From positions 40,434,806 through 40,498,805 of the forward strand of contig CM047810.1 of the NCBI GenBank assembly GCA_026214975.1: 64,000 nt of DNA, given 5' to 3'. The translations under genes were made by a program, and so were the position numbers. Under the pieces are notes generated by a model, which searched no databases, had not been told where the DNA came from, and was given only the letters and a program-made list of their open reading frames with translations. Below, piece by piece: positions 1 to 13,100 of the stretch (position 1 is its first letter; every line of letters starts with the position of its first letter). The stretch is from Gentiana macrophylla (lineage: Eukaryota > Streptophyta > Magnoliopsida > Gentianales > Gentianaceae).

Positions 1-38
1 TGAGTGTGATATCCTTGTGGTATGTTCATGCATCTTTC

Positions 39-1652
39 TGTTGAAATAGTGTCCTAAACCCAATCAGGTTGGACCGGATCCGACCGGGTCGGATCATTTC
101 TACTATTTCTTTATGATTATACATATATAATAAATGGCTTTTTTGTTGTCATATATTTGTTCTTTTAAAGAACCAATTATGAATTGTTATATGATAACGT
201 CATTAGTATTAAACTGTGATAGAGAAACCATGATAGGCGATTATGGTTGATGAGATCTCTAATCACTTTAATAAGTTTGATACTTAAATGTCTCTAGGCT
301 TACGTACTATTAAACAGGGCATTGATAGTACAAACAGGCTAGCACGTATTTGATGTCTTATGTCTTTAAGGGCAGGGATAGATCTTGTCTATCAAAGTGT
401 AGAGACACTTGGACTGTACATGGACGTGTATTAGAGAATACGTACGTTAGACTGACTCACTTACACTGTTAAGTGTCACACTATGTGACGGTTGTGTAAT
501 TATCCTTAGGACCGGAGTCTACATGGCATCATGGTGCAGATTGTCATGCTTTGACACTATTGATGTTTTCCTTAGCCATGGGGCGATCATGCGATAGTGA
601 TTGAGTGTGATACTGAAGCATGCGGAGTATACATGTTTGGTCATCCGGGAATCGCGTACCCTATCAGTAGGGGTGAATATCCGAAAGGGCCTTCTTATAA
701 GGAATGTCTTACTCTACTCTCGTGAATCTTTGCAAAGTGGAAGTAAATGAGTTACTCGAGAGAGTATGATATCCAAATTAAAATATACGGTTGTCAATGC
801 TTGACACTCGACGTACGACCGTATGGATATTATTACAGCGATAGGATTCTATTTACATGCTAACCGAGCACATGAAAGGTAGTAGTCATTGCGTATTGAC
901 TCTTCCGATGATTGGGGGTCATGGACGTGTTGCTAGACGCTATCCGTGATCGTTAGATGTGAAGGGAATTTTCATAACTGCGCCTTATGTCTACGGCCAA
1001 CATATTCGGAAGCCTATCGGGTCACACACATATGAACATCAAGTCGAATTAAAATGTGGATATAGTTGATAACCAAATAAAGAAAGAATTTCTTATACTA
1101 TAAAGGTTATAGTGGTAAATTAATATGGTGGTATTTATTTATTATGAATAAATATAATACAAGATATTAATTATGTTGATTTTCCTTATTTTATTAGGAA
1201 AATATTTTCTCTCTCCTCAATCTACTAGGAAGTTTCCCCCAATCAGATTGAGACACGGTTGGGGCGCCATCTACTCTTATATAAGAAAGGGATTGGCTAG
1301 CTCTTTGGTACACCATAATTCCAAGAGCTAATTGTTCTTGTGAAAAATAAGAGAGCTTCTTAGAGAGAGATTATAGCGAAATAAAATGTCAACCTTGCGT
1401 CGAGTTTTTCTAGTAGCAATCCTTGGCGGGATTCCGGCGAGGTGCTCGTGTGGATTACTGGTAGAGGCCGGACACGTGGACGGCTCCCGCACATCTACTC
1501 CTACCGGACGGTCAAAGTGTTGATCTTTTAGATCAACCAAGATAGTATTACCGTCCCCTCTCTTATATGTTTATTGTTCAAACAAAGTCGATCCTGGATT
1601 GGGAAATCAATTTTTAATTTCCGCTGCGCTACTCGATTGATTTCTAACAACA
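39..1652 (-). mobile_element. Solo-LTR-like insertion inside copia A RT
   Basis: This 1.6 kb block has no coding capacity. It begins TGTTG and ends CAACA, a short inverted terminus typical of LTRs. RT sequence flanks it on both sides: the FLHEELDEEV-type stretch is at about 1653-1720 and the MNIPQG stretch at 1-38. A TATATAAG box lies near 1277-1285. On the minus strand it starts with a TGTTAGAAATC...GCAGCGGAA pattern seen in plant copia LTRs, which is why I chose that strand. The flanking pentamers (ctttc and acttc) match at only three of five bases, so the target duplication is degraded or the ends are off by a few bases. The simplest reading is a solo LTR, though a short non-autonomous element is possible. 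Confidence 0.6.
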
Positions 1653-2050
1653 ACTTCTTCATCCAACTCTTCATGGAGGAAGGCATTGTTGACATCCATT
1701 TGGTGTAAAATCCAGCTTTTTTGTGGCAAAGAATGGCCATGATGTTATGATGGTTATGGTTTTAACTACATGAGAGAAGGTGTCAAGATAATCAATACCC
1801 GACTTGTTGTGTATATCCCTTTTGCTACTAATATAGCTTTGAATCTCTCAACTATACCATCAACCTTTCTTTTGATTCTAAAAACCCATTTACAGCCTAT
1901 TGGAGTTTTGCCTTGTGGTAAGTTGACTAGTTTCCAAGTGTTGGTTCTTTCTAGTGCTTGTATTTCCTCCTCCATAGCTTTCTGCCACCTAGGATCCTTC
2001 ATGGATTGTCTAAAGGTATTTGGTTCTGTCTCTTCACTGTAATTTTCCAT
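1653..2050 (-). pseudogene. Copia A reverse transcriptase, N-terminal part, broken
   Basis: The frame at 1766-2050 encodes the conserved start of the copia RT domain: a WQKAMEEEI motif, then NTWKLV, then GCKWVFRIK and the VERFKA..VAKG segment. After VAKG the frame slips. The QMDVNNAFLHEEL motif, which carries the first catalytic aspartate of copia RT, follows in another frame at about 1660-1720. The LTR-like insertion then splits the domain. The YVDD active site would lie beyond the left edge. This is a dead gene fragment of copia A. Confidence 0.85.
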
Positions 2051-2089
2051 ACATACTTTGTAAGGCTATTTGAGGAACTTGTCAAGTAT

Positions 2090-3834
2090 CTACGGATCAA
2101 TACCATGTGAAGAAGTCATGTGGCATTTAAAGTCCTTAAGATAGGAAGGTTGGACTCTTTGTCTGTGTGATTTCCTATCAGTGATGTGCTGCTGCTCCAT
2201 TGCTACTGGCACATTGGCTTGCCGCTCTACTTGTACTGGTACATTAGCTTGTTGTATTGGTTCTTGTGGCTGCAACACAGGCTCCATCTGTCCTTGTAGG
2301 ACACCAACTGCAGGCTCATGTGTGCTAGTAGTAGAGGTTGATGTTGAATCACTGGAATTGCTTGCTAGATTATCAAATATAGGCAAAGAAGGCTCACAAG
2401 CAGGGATGTTAGTATTAGTGGTTTGAAGATAACAAAAAAAATACTCAAAAAAGGAAGTATCCCTAGAAATAAAAATGTCATGGTTCTTGAAATCAAAGAG
2501 GTAAGATCCCTTTGTACCTTCTGGCATGCCCAGATAGGCACATTTCCTGCCCCTGGGATCAAACTTACCTCTATTAATATGGGAAGTGCTAGCATATGTA
2601 AGGCAACCAAACACTCTTAGCATAGAGTAATCAGGGGATTTAGAATATAATAGTTCATAAGGAGTTCTATTACTCAAAAGGGGAGTAGGAGACATATTGA
2701 TTAAAGTAACAACATGTTGAATGCAATACCCCCAATATTTAATAGGGATTCCTGATTGTATTTTAAGAGCCCTACCAACATTAAGAATATGTTGGTGTTT
2801 CCTTTCCACCACCCCATTTTGTTGGGGTGTATCAACACAAGAAGTATGATGGATAATACCCCTAGCTTTAAAAAAATTGTGGCATGTTGAATTCTTGTCC
2901 ATTGTTTGTTCTGATGACCTTTATCTCCTTCCCAAACTGAGTTTTAACATAAGAACAGAAATTTTGCACTGACAACCTAGTCTCAGATTTATGTTTCATA
3001 AGAAAATCCAACAAAAAGGACTAAAGTCATCTACAACAGTCAAGAAATAAGCATGTCCATGAACAGTAAGGGTTCTATAAGGACCCCATATATCAATGTG
3101 AACCAGATCAAAACAACATTCAACAGTGAAATACTCAAAGGGAAAGGATTTCTTTTATGTTTGGCCAAACAACAAGTGTCACATACATAAAAATGGGAAT
3201 CAAAAGCAGTGGATTCAAGTTGTTGAACTACTTTCATTCTATTTAGAGGCATATGTCCTAATCTGTAATGCCATATCCAAGAAAAATCTCTCTTATCAGC
3301 TATGGTATTACAAACTTGGGCTTTATTCTGGAAGTCAACAAGAGCACATTGAGTTGCTTTCAAAATGTAAAGACCCTTGGATTCTCTAGCTAATCCAATC
3401 ATCCTCATAGGGACTGAATCTTGTATCACACACAGATTAGCAGTGAATTTGACATTATAATGAGAGTCAGAAAGTAACCTGTGTACTGACAAAAGGTTAT
3501 AGCCAAAGGCAGGAACTAACAAAACCCCTGTTAAAATGAGAGAATCATTAACCTTTATTGAACCTATGTGTGTGACTGTGGCCTTATTACCATTAGGTAG
3601 ACTCATGGCCATGCCATGTACATGTTTAGAATCTATCAAAGAGGATGCAAAACAGGTAATGTGGTGTGAAGCTCCTGAATCTACTAGCCAAAAACAAGAA
3701 CTAACATTAGGTTTAGAGATACCTGAACCATTTGTGTCCAAATTAGAAGACATTGCTGCAGGACCAACAGACTTGTCACCATGAGAAGCTTGTATGAGAC
3801 TCAGCAAGTGATCATATTGTTCTTGTGAAATCAT
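2090..3834 (-). pseudogene. Copia A protease and integrase region, frameshifted
   Basis: The upstream frame (3040-3834) contains the retropepsin motif LVDSGASHHI at about residues 50-59, then a GAG_pre-integrase segment with WHYRLGHMPLNR and a C-x2-C pair (CDTCCLAKH), which together make the HHCC zinc site. The next frame (2090-2902) has the integrase core end, [15 protein letters not shown], whose glutamate is the last catalytic residue. It continues into the region before RT, with [15 protein letters not shown] and [11 protein letters not shown] motifs and a Ser/Pro-rich linker. About 140 bases between the two frames (2903-3039) still encode integrase but out of frame. At least one frameshift separates protease from the integrase core, so no intact polyprotein exists. 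Confidence 0.88.
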
Positions 3835-4795
3835 AGTCTTGGATTAAGTATTTTCTTGATTGATTTCACCTTCTGGATCCTCCAGTAACGCATTATTTTC
3901 ATCAGGCTTACCAGTGTTTGATCTTCCTCTGCCCTTATATCCAGGGGAAACCCATGCTTTCTGTAGCATTTATCAACAGTTTGGCCTATCATGTTGCAAA
4001 AACTGCATTGAGGTTTATTAGAGCCAGAAACCATCCTTTTGTAAGCATTCTGGTTTTTTGTGTTGCCTTGTTCTTGATAGGAACCAAAACTCTTTCTAGC
4101 AAACACAGATATCTGGAACTCCGTTTATATTGTAATTCTGATGTGCTTCTTGCTGCAATACCAACCGTAAGGCATCACTAACATTTGGCAAAGGCTTCAT
4201 AAGAAGAATCTGTGACTGTATGGTATTTCTCATTTAACCCTTTTAAAAACCTAGTCACCTTGTCCCTGCCACTATACTCCTTGTAAATCGGCAAAGCATG
4301 ACAAACACAAGGAGGGATAGGTCTTATAATTTCCACTTGATCCCAAAGTGTGTTCAGCCTAGTAAAGTAATCGGTAACAAAAGAATCACCTTGTTTTACT
4401 TGATAGATTTCTTCATTAAGATTTGAGATTCTATAAACGTTGCTTGAACCAAATCTCCGTGCAAGATCATCCCAAACCTCTTTAGTTGTTTCATACCACA
4501 TTATACTTTGCATGATAGAAGGAGAAACAGAGTGAATGATCCAAGAAAATACCATATTGTTGCACTGCTTTCATGCCGCAAACTTAGCATCATCTTCTGG
4601 AGGTTGTGGCAACGCCCCATTCACAAAACCAAGCTTGTTCTTGGAGGATAAGATTATTCTCATAGACTTCCTCCAACTCAGATAATTTTCTGCAACTAAA
4701 ACCGGCTGAACCACTACAGCTGTAGGATTCTTACTAGCATGAAGAAAGTAAGGATCAGCAAGGCCTTGAGGAATAATATCTTGACCAACAGCCAT
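3831..4795 (-). pseudogene. Copia A gag (capsid and zinc knuckle), broken
   Basis: The start MAVGQDIIPQG at 4795 opens a capsid-type gag of the plant copia kind: the NYLSWRKSMRIIL motif and GFVNGALPQP lie in the first 74 codons. After a stop or frameshift near 4560 the frame at 4178-4555 continues with the MWYETTKEVWDDLARRF motif and later FLKGLNEKY, both characteristic of the UBN2-like gag domain. The third frame (3831-4106) carries a zinc knuckle, CSFCNMIGQTVDKCY, i.e. C-x2-C with a downstream cysteine and histidine. Gag would normally assemble the virus-like particle and bind element RNA. Three frames mean it is not functional. Confidence 0.85.
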
Positions 4796-4875
4796 TCTCA
4801 GAACTCAAGAAACTCAAGAAAAACAATATGAAATAAATGGAAAAAGGTCGAACAGCTAGAGTGCGCTCAGAAACT

Positions 4876-4886
4876 CTCTGATACCA
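4876..4886 (-). promoter_or_regulatory. Primer-binding site of copia A (initiator tRNA-Met)
   Basis: The minus strand reads TGGTATCAGAG directly after the LTR end ...TTATCA. This matches the 3' end complement of plant initiator tRNA-Met, used by most copia elements to prime minus-strand DNA synthesis. Confidence 0.9.
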
Positions 4887-5179
4887 TGATAATTTTCATG
4901 AACAACTGAAGTTTGAACAAATAAAAAGGCAGACTGATTCAAGAAGATGAAGTGTTTATTGATTGAAGAAGAAGTTACAATTGAAGAAGAAGTTTACAAT
5001 TGAAGAAAAATCAGTGTATAAGAGTATATCTCGAATTAAAATCAGTTGTTCTACCTAAGTCTTGCTTTTAGCTTATAGCTGATGCTTAGGCAGTTACAAG
5101 TTTCAACTGATGTCTAACTACCCTAACTAATCTTAACCGCATTACTGATGCTATGTTGCTACTATTTTGTATTGTAACA
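4887..5179 (-). repeat. 5' LTR of copia A
   Basis: On the minus strand this 293 bp block starts TGTTACAATAC and ends TTATCA, directly before the primer-binding site. TG...CA termini and position define it as the 5' LTR. Its partner is outside the window, so neither age nor target duplication can be judged. The adjacent outer pentamer is ttggg. Confidence 0.82.
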
Positions 5180-5311
5180 TTGGGATTGCCGAATTTAGGT
5201 TTTAGGAAAGCAAGGTCATGTATTGATGACGTCAGATTTGGGGAGGGCCAGGAAAAGACTTGGAAAAACTCTATTTTTCTACTTTCATCAATAAAATTGT
5301 CTTAGTTTTTA

Positions 5312-5314
<3 letters not shown>

Positions 5315-5374
<60 letters not shown>
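5315..5374. repeat. (TA)n microsatellite
   Basis: About 60 bases of uninterrupted TA dinucleotide. The open frames across it (poly Tyr-Ile) are artefacts of the repeat. Confidence 0.97.
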
Positions 5375-5378
<4 letters not shown>

Positions 5379-6525
5379 CCTACACCGTAAATATGTAAAT
5401 CTCACTGGAATATACAGAAGAACGGCGGGCGACGGCGGCGGAGGATTTGGCATGTAACCTAAACGGGAGCATGACAACGGTTTTGAATGAAAATGAAGAA
5501 GATGACTTTTTCTTTACCAAAATGAAAAGATAACTTAAAAAAATGAGGGACCAAAGGAGGGGGGGACGGTTTAATGAGAGGCAGAGTGTTTTTGTAAATT
5601 TTAAAAATTTGGGTGAATATATGATGATATGATAATTTGGTGATAGTTAAAAATGATTGGTTTATTGAAATTTTTTTAACTTTCACATAAAATGTGGTGT
5701 AAAGGTGGTTTTTGAATTATTGAAGTAATTGGTGTGGTGCAACAAGAAAATTACATTCTTTTTTATTTTAGTCTGGTGCAGCGGTAGATTTGTTATGGTG
5801 CAAATAAATACATCCTACAAATATGTCCTTACCTGATTACGTTCAATAGTTGTCATTTTGGTTCGATTGTTTTGGTCTGGCATTTTGAAAACCAAAACTA
5901 AACCAATGCAAATCGGTTTTGTTCGGTTCGGTTTTTATAGTTTAGAAAACCATCTAAACCAAACTTTGTATCGGTTTGATCGGTTTTGGTTCAGTTTTAA
6001 AAATATTAAAAATATTGAACACCCTACTAATCGTAGTAGATGTTTCGCTTAGTAATCATTAATGTCTCTCATTAAGTAATGATGTTTTGGCGAGCATGGC
6101 CAGCTTAATTAGATTTTCGTGAGATCAACTTCTTATTTTGTTATAATAAATTTTTTTTAGGGTAGGAACGTTTTGTTAGAAAATGTAAAATTAAGTTGTT
6201 GTAAGGATCCGTATTTATTTTCAAGTCGTGTCAGACCAGACATTTTTTTAATGTAGCAATTGCAAAGTTAGGAGAGAGCCCGTGCAAACATAAGCCACGT
6301 GCAATTTACACTTTACACGTTCTTTCCTCTTTTTTTTTTTTTTTGTTAGCTTAAGAATGTATCACGACATGCGCCCCCAATGCAATTTCCCACGTGTCTT
6401 TGTGTTGAGCCCGTGTAAATTTACACGGACTCGTATAATTTTACATGTGCTACCTAAAAAAAATGTCAGGTCTAACACGACCTGAAAAGGGATACAACAA
6501 CCTGATTTTATATTTTCTCACTTTT

Positions 6526-6752
6526 GGCTACAACACCTTCTTTTACACGGGTATTAGTGTAGAGCTACCAAATGTATCCCATCTTCCATTGACAGTAGTA
6601 TAAATTTTATGGTGGTCAATAATTACCAAACTCAGTGGTCGGCTACAACACCTATTTTTTCACAGGTATTAGTGGAGAGCTACCAAATGTATCCTATTTT
6701 CCATTGACAGCAGTATAGATTTTATGGTGGTCAATAATTACCAAACTCAGTA
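6526..6752. repeat. Tandem duplication, two units of about 115 bp
   Basis: Unit 1 (6526-6640) and unit 2 (6641-about 6752) both begin GGCTACAACACC and share the segments TACCAAATGTATCC, CCATTGACAG and TTTTATGGTGGTCAATAATT. The units differ at a handful of positions. There is no coding potential. Confidence 0.9.
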
Positions 6753-7184
6753 GACATCAAGTTAGTGATTGTATACACATATATTGCACAAAAGAGACTA
6801 TTCAAATAGGGGATTGTAGGGATTCTAAATTATTTCAGATTGAATATTCTGTAAAATAAAAAAAACAAAATGGTTATTTTCTTTCTTTTTTTTTGTTGGT
6901 ATTTCAGTCTGTAAAATGAAGAATCTGGTAAAAGAATCTGATGGTGTTCTAATGGGTGCATAATATTAATTATGGAATCAGAAGCTGAACAAAATGCAGC
7001 AACCATTACAGGTTTTCAACTTCTTAAGCAGCCATTGCACCAGATCATCTATATTAGGTCATTATTCATAATACCTGATCATAATCTACAGATCCCATTT
7101 GATATTTTGAAGTCAAAATCTGAACTAAACGCAGCTGAAAATTGAAATAAAAAGAATTTCAGAGGGTTTTGAAAACAACTAACT

Positions 7185-10100
7185 TCAATAGCCTGCAGCA
7201 GATCTTAGGTCATTATTAGGCCTGTTTTTGCGGTTCCATACAGGGGTAGTCTCGATAAGCTTATGTGGAACAAGTCGTCGTTCTTGTTTGCTGAGCTTAC
7301 GGAAATTGTTTACTTTCAACTTAGCAATCTTAGCTTCCTCTTCTGCTGTTATCTCCCTTAGCACCACTGTCAGTCTACATTCTGGTTTTATTTTTATCCC
7401 TGACCTACCTTTAGAATGGTATGATACTCTCTTTTGACAAAACCCCTTTCCCACAAATGCCTCGGCTGCACAAGATGATCATCAAAAGTGCACCATGTCA
7501 AACACCATGAAAAGTCATGTATGAAAAGAGTCAATTGCACGATACCCATTCGCTGAGTGATGCGTGTAAAAAGACAAAATATGTTTTCTTCTTTTCACAC
7601 AAATGACATTCAACCTTACAGACAGTCTAGTGCGATAGAGCCTTCATGTATAATAATAACAAATAATCATGCCAAATATTGGGTGTGGATGAATATATGC
7701 TGCAGTTACTTTTACCTACAAGAAGACGATCTGGGTCGAATCCATAATTATGAGTTGCGTTTGCACGCGCGGAGTGTATCACCTGCACAATATAACAATA
7801 AAGGAAGCATGTAAGGTATTATAGAAATGCACCAAAAAAGAGCACTTTTTTCATCTGCATAAAGCAACCTTTATTTTTTATCTAAATAAAGTAATTTTCA
7901 CCCTCTTATTTTTCTTCCCAAAATACACAACACGCACTTTATTAGACATGTTCCCTGTTGTAATCTAAACATCTTAACTGAACTTTCTTCACTTAATAAG
8001 ACTAACACGAAATATCCCATGTCCAAACGGAATCTTGGTGACTGTTGAACAAACTGATACTCAATCCCATCAAATACTTTCTCCAAAGCAGAAAGAAGTT
8101 GACATTTTAAACAAATATCGCCACTCTTTATTTCTAGTTTTCAACATTTTACTCACGTTGCTTACAGTCAGCCAAAACCTTAGTTTGTGTCCTCTTTACC
8201 TATATGCTAACTGAGAAATTACCGTCTATAATTTTGTATAAGACAGAAGAATGAAAACTTCTTAAATTGAATTATGAGACTAAGCTCACATATATAATAC
8301 ATCAGGTAGATAACGGCTAGAAGCTTTAGTAAAGACAACGCCGTAATCATACTCACTAGAATTTAGCTAATGACATATTAGCTGTTAACTCGGCTATAAA
8401 GCAGTTATAGGCCTCATCGGCATGAACAAATTTATGTTTATGACTCTAAACCAAATCTATACGCTACCAAATGATAAGCCGTGCAGTTTGCTCTCTTACA
8501 ACTCACGTCATGAAGAAAAGACCAAGGGACAATACTGAAAATAGTGCCAACGACATCTGTATCATATCTATGCCGCCATTTGAAGGGCCTGTAGTTTTAT
8601 CTCGAGTATTTTAATACATTAAATACTAAGTTTCACCAGCAGAATCACCTGATACACTGCTTTAGAAGCTCGCTTTACAGTTACTTGCAGCTGCAACAAA
8701 GCGTCTTCAACACGCATGCCACGAACTAATGCGGCCACCAAGTTTACCTTCTTAGTACTCTGAAAGCCATTGACATTGCTTAAATATAAAGTAGGAAAAT
8801 TGATATCAGAGTAACAGAGCCAAACATCAGTACAGACGCAGGCATTGTACAAAAACAGCTAAAATTGGTACGAGAACTAGGGAGCACAGTTAGGACATAT
8901 CATTTCAGTCACTTTAAAGTTTATCAAGCAGCAGGATTGCATGTAACAGTAATATTTATGACAGAAACATCCTCCCTGTCCGAGAGGCACCGTATCGTAA
9001 CAAATTTTTCTAGAACAAAATTCAAAATATGAAAAACAAATTCAAGTAATATCATACAGGGGATGTTGCATTTAAAGGTACAACAAGTAGCCAAAAGTGT
9101 TAAACGGTCTGGAAGAAAAGTTCACAGAATAATTCAACTTGAATTGGATACTTGTAACAAGCGTGAACTACACAATATTATACTATGTAGAAGTGACTAT
9201 GCATTCTTTCTCAAAATGGGACTTTGATAAGGAAAGACCTTTTTCTTTGGGAAAATCTAGCATAAGGTGACAAAATGAGAATTTGATCTAGAAAATCCCC
9301 CTTTTTTTTGGGAAAATCTGGATTAAGGTCGCTGGAAGTTTACTATTTTTTTTTAAAAAGAGTGTCAATATTCATTAAGTCTTGATTGAGGGCACAAGAA
9401 AATGCTGGAAATTATTTAATAAAAAGTTCAAGACACTAAAAAAAGTTGAGGCTGCAATCTGAAATGTTCAACCTTCAGAATCTGAAATTTGAAGAAAAAA
9501 AAGACATCAAGAACCAATCTATAGACACATGGGAGTCCTTCAGATCAAAAACCCAGAAAATTTTCAACCTAGTGAAGCTGATACTCTCAGCTAATGCGAT
9601 TACAATCTCAAGAATTATCAAAGCTGCCTAGATGGGGAAGAGGTTTGGGTTTATATACCCTAATGTTTAATACAACGAAAAGACAAAACTACCATCTATT
9701 ACATAAATAACATAAATAGACAAAAATAACCCTTATCTTAAATATTTCTTGCATCCTCGCTGCATCATCTCCATCCCTCTACTCAAAAAAAAACTCGTCC
9801 ACGAGCGAGTCCATTGATGATGGCAAATCCAACACATTGGAACTCCCAAGTCCACTGTTGTATCCCTTTGGTGGATCAAGTCCGTTTACCACATTATGGA
9901 ACAATTTCAAAGCCTCCAAAAATTGACCATTCTTGCATAAGATCATAACGGCATTTAGCTCAACCAAGATGAACTTTCGTTCCGTATCGGTGTTGTGCTC
10001 ATCATTCCAGCCCTCCCATGGAATAACTCGTCCACGAGTTATAATGTGGCTAACCATTGCAATGTTCATGATCTCATTTATTGGATCAAAACAGATATCC

Positions 10101-13100
10101 CAAGGAAAGTTGAGGAGCCGAGCATTCCCAACTCGAACACCTTGATAGTGAGCATCTTTGATTTCATTTCCTGCTAAAGATATTACAACCTTAAGGAGAA
10201 AAATAACCATCGCCAAGAAATGTAGCAGCACTGTCCAATAATTCTCTATCAAACTATTGGACCTAGTAAACAGTGGGGCGAGGTTGTACTCATTGTCAAC
10301 AACATACAATAAAACCCCAATGGTATCCAATATACTAAATTTACCACCCTGCTTATCAATTTTCATATCATCAGTTACGATGTTAATCACAAACAATCTG
10401 TAAGAGAGGAATGAGTGATTTTCAGGATTCCATTTTTTTGCAGAATAGGTACTTTCGTCCGGATCGAACCGCACAACTCGCAATTGCTTTATGCATATAG
10501 ACTGCCAATTAATAGTAATTTCAACCGGTAAAGCGCCAACATTTTCGCTGAAATTGGCCAACACTTTGGTGGAAGATAATATTTCATCATGTTGATCATA
10601 AGTTGCAATGCATCCATTAGTTTTGATTGTCCACAACTTGACCAAACAATCAGCATTATACAAAACAAATTGAACAACAATGACATTTGTAGTATGACCT
10701 TGAATGATCTCAACCATGAACCATTATGTACCCAAGGGAACACCATTAACCATATTCTTGTTTCTTGCTCTCTGATCACAACTATAGATGCCAGCTTTGG
10801 AAGTGTCCAAATAGAAATTGTGCAGTTGCTATAAATAAGATTATCATTTGGTGCAACCGTAGGGAAGTTAATAGCATCCTCATATGTTGCTACAGTTGAT
10901 TTTCTTTTCAAATTAGGAATGCCAGCAGCACTTCCATCTAACCCCATACTTTCATTAATGATTTCACACCCATAGTTCCTACGCATCAGGGCCCATCCCG
11001 ATGCACTGCTTGTTTCAGCACCCCATCGCATAACAATATGATATAGTTCACAAGATACATTCTTCAGAGCAGCAAAAATAACCAACAGAGCACATACATC
11101 ACAAGGACCATTCTTAGCATACTGAAAGCGCGTTAGGTAAATTATTGGCTGTATAAAGAGATTTAAGAAGCAATCAAATCCATCGATTTCATGCTTCAAG
11201 CCTGTACCTCCCACGTCAACTTTACTCCAATACCCAGCCATGAGTTCATCATTTGCAACAGGCAAGTCACCAACTTCCCCAAAATGGTATTCTAGCATCC
11301 TAATATTTGACTCAACATATGCATCCCAACAAGCATGAAAAGAACCCAAGCTTTTGTGCCTAGATTTCTTACAATCAGCTAAGGGCCTTTCTTCAACATC
11401 ATCTTCTGCTTGAAACTCATTAATATATAAAATGTTATTATTGGGGAGGAGGTGACTCCCAAATTTCAGAGAGATGAGGCCTCCACCTGGATCGAACAAA
11501 AGTAAGGTAGTCCCAATACCTGAATGTCTAGAAACCATACTCTCACCAAGATTCAACCATGTTATCTCTTCCCAATTAATCGCATTTGACCGCGCTCATG
11601 TCCCTCACTTGCGTGCGGTGCAGTTTGCCACACATTACCAGGGCAACATATGGTTGGCAAAGCCTCATCATTCATGAATTTACGTTGAGATGAAACACCT
11701 CCAGGATCAAAATTCACCACTTGTATCTCACTAACAGGGAAATCAACATTGTTAAGCTCCAAACGAATTTTTCTTTGAGACTGTTCACCCCTCGTAATAA
11801 GTAAAGCTTGGTAGCAAAACCAGTTTCACTCCCGATTCTGGAAATGTTTGAGTTGAACCCCAATCTATTAACATATGATACGGGACCGGTGTGTTCAAAT
11901 TGGATGGATTAACGGGTACTACATGTGTAGGGAAATCGTATTTTAGAGGGTGGTCCAACTCCGGCACATCCGTAAGTGTGAAACTCGTTGGTAGCATAGC
12001 TGGTGTTTCAACAACAAAGGTGTTAGTGTGGTTGGTTCCAACAGAGGTGTACCCCAGTGCTGTCTTGGTCTCCTTAGTGAGGGCCTCAAAGTATTCCTCA
12101 GGTTGGGATCCAGTCATTAGCGATTCAGAATCACCACACTTTCCAGAATCTTGCTCTTCATCAAGGATTTGCTCATCGTTCCTTTCATGCTCCTCTGCAA
12201 AGCCCACTGCCCCATTTAAGTCTTCTGTTTGTTTCTTCACTCCCTGAATTTCATGTTTTGTGCTTTCACTTCCCAAGAGCTTTTGAGATGCGGATATTAA
12301 TTCAGCAATGAGAGCCTCATCATATTTTGTCTTCTTGATATGCATATTGTTAGCACCAAAATTAGATGCTGATGCCTTATTCTCAAAAAGTGCATCATCC
12401 TTGGGAGAATCATGTGGATCATTTTCAGACTTGGTGACCGTAAGAACTTCGGTAATGCTTGAATCCGAACAGCGAGATTCATCAGTGGAACCCAAACCTT
12501 GCATCTGCTTCTGCTCATTGATGTGTGATTGAGAGGGAACTTTCATCAAACAGTTGGTGGATGTGAGATTCTCACTTATCACTTGCTTTATATGAATTTG
12601 AGTTGATGGGGAAACGATTTCGGTGGTGAAGTAGAACTCATTAGAATGGTCAAACGGACACTTTTCACCCAACCTATCGTTGCAAATTGTAAGGGACATT
12701 TTGTCGAACATGTAGTGGGCCAGAAATCATTGATCAAGAGGAACTTCATCCTTGGCCATAATGTTATCTTTGATTCACCTTCTACAACTCTCTGGTGCTG
12801 CAATCGTTGCCACCACTGCTCGGCTGCACCTTCCAACGCATAATATGCCAATTGACACTTCAATTTATCTGGCGGATGCATTTCCTCAAAAAAACTGTCA
12901 ACTGTATCAATCCACACAAGGAGATTTCTTTTGCTTGAATTTCCACTAAAGATGGGAAGGTAGGATCTTACCCATCGTCTGTTTGTCTCCTTTAAACTGT
13001 CATGCCGCATCTGAAACTTGTCGCCGATCCCGACCATAGAAACGCGAGGGAAGTCTCGCTGCATCCGGCGGTCATCGTACTTCAAGTGGTGTCTCGATTC

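Larger units (their letters stand above)
1..5179 (-). mobile_element. Ty1/copia retrotransposon A, extends off left edge
   Basis: Read on the minus strand, the order is LTR (4887-5179), primer-binding site, gag, zinc knuckle, protease, integrase and start of reverse transcriptase, which is the Ty1/copia order (integrase before RT). The rest of RT, RNase H and the 3' LTR lie beyond the left edge. Positions 1-38 still encode RT residues (a MNIPQG-like motif), so the element continues past an insertion at 39-1652. The coding region has several frameshifts and is inactive. The lineage was not resolved. Confidence 0.9.
5180..7184. other. Intergenic stretch between copia A and the uL22m gene
   Basis: No gene is supported. 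It holds an AT dinucleotide array (5315-5374), a G/T-rich stretch of repeated CGGTT/GGTTCGG words (about 5860-6010) of a type common in plant intergenic DNA, a short poly-T tract (about 6331-6345), and a 115 bp tandem duplication (6526-6752). The last 200-300 bases are probably the 3' UTR of the uL22m gene. Confidence 0.6.

Noticed and set aside
5260..5477. Overlapping frames on both strands at 5260-5477
   Set aside because: They run through a TA dinucleotide array and encode only Tyr-Ile repeats with unrelated ends.
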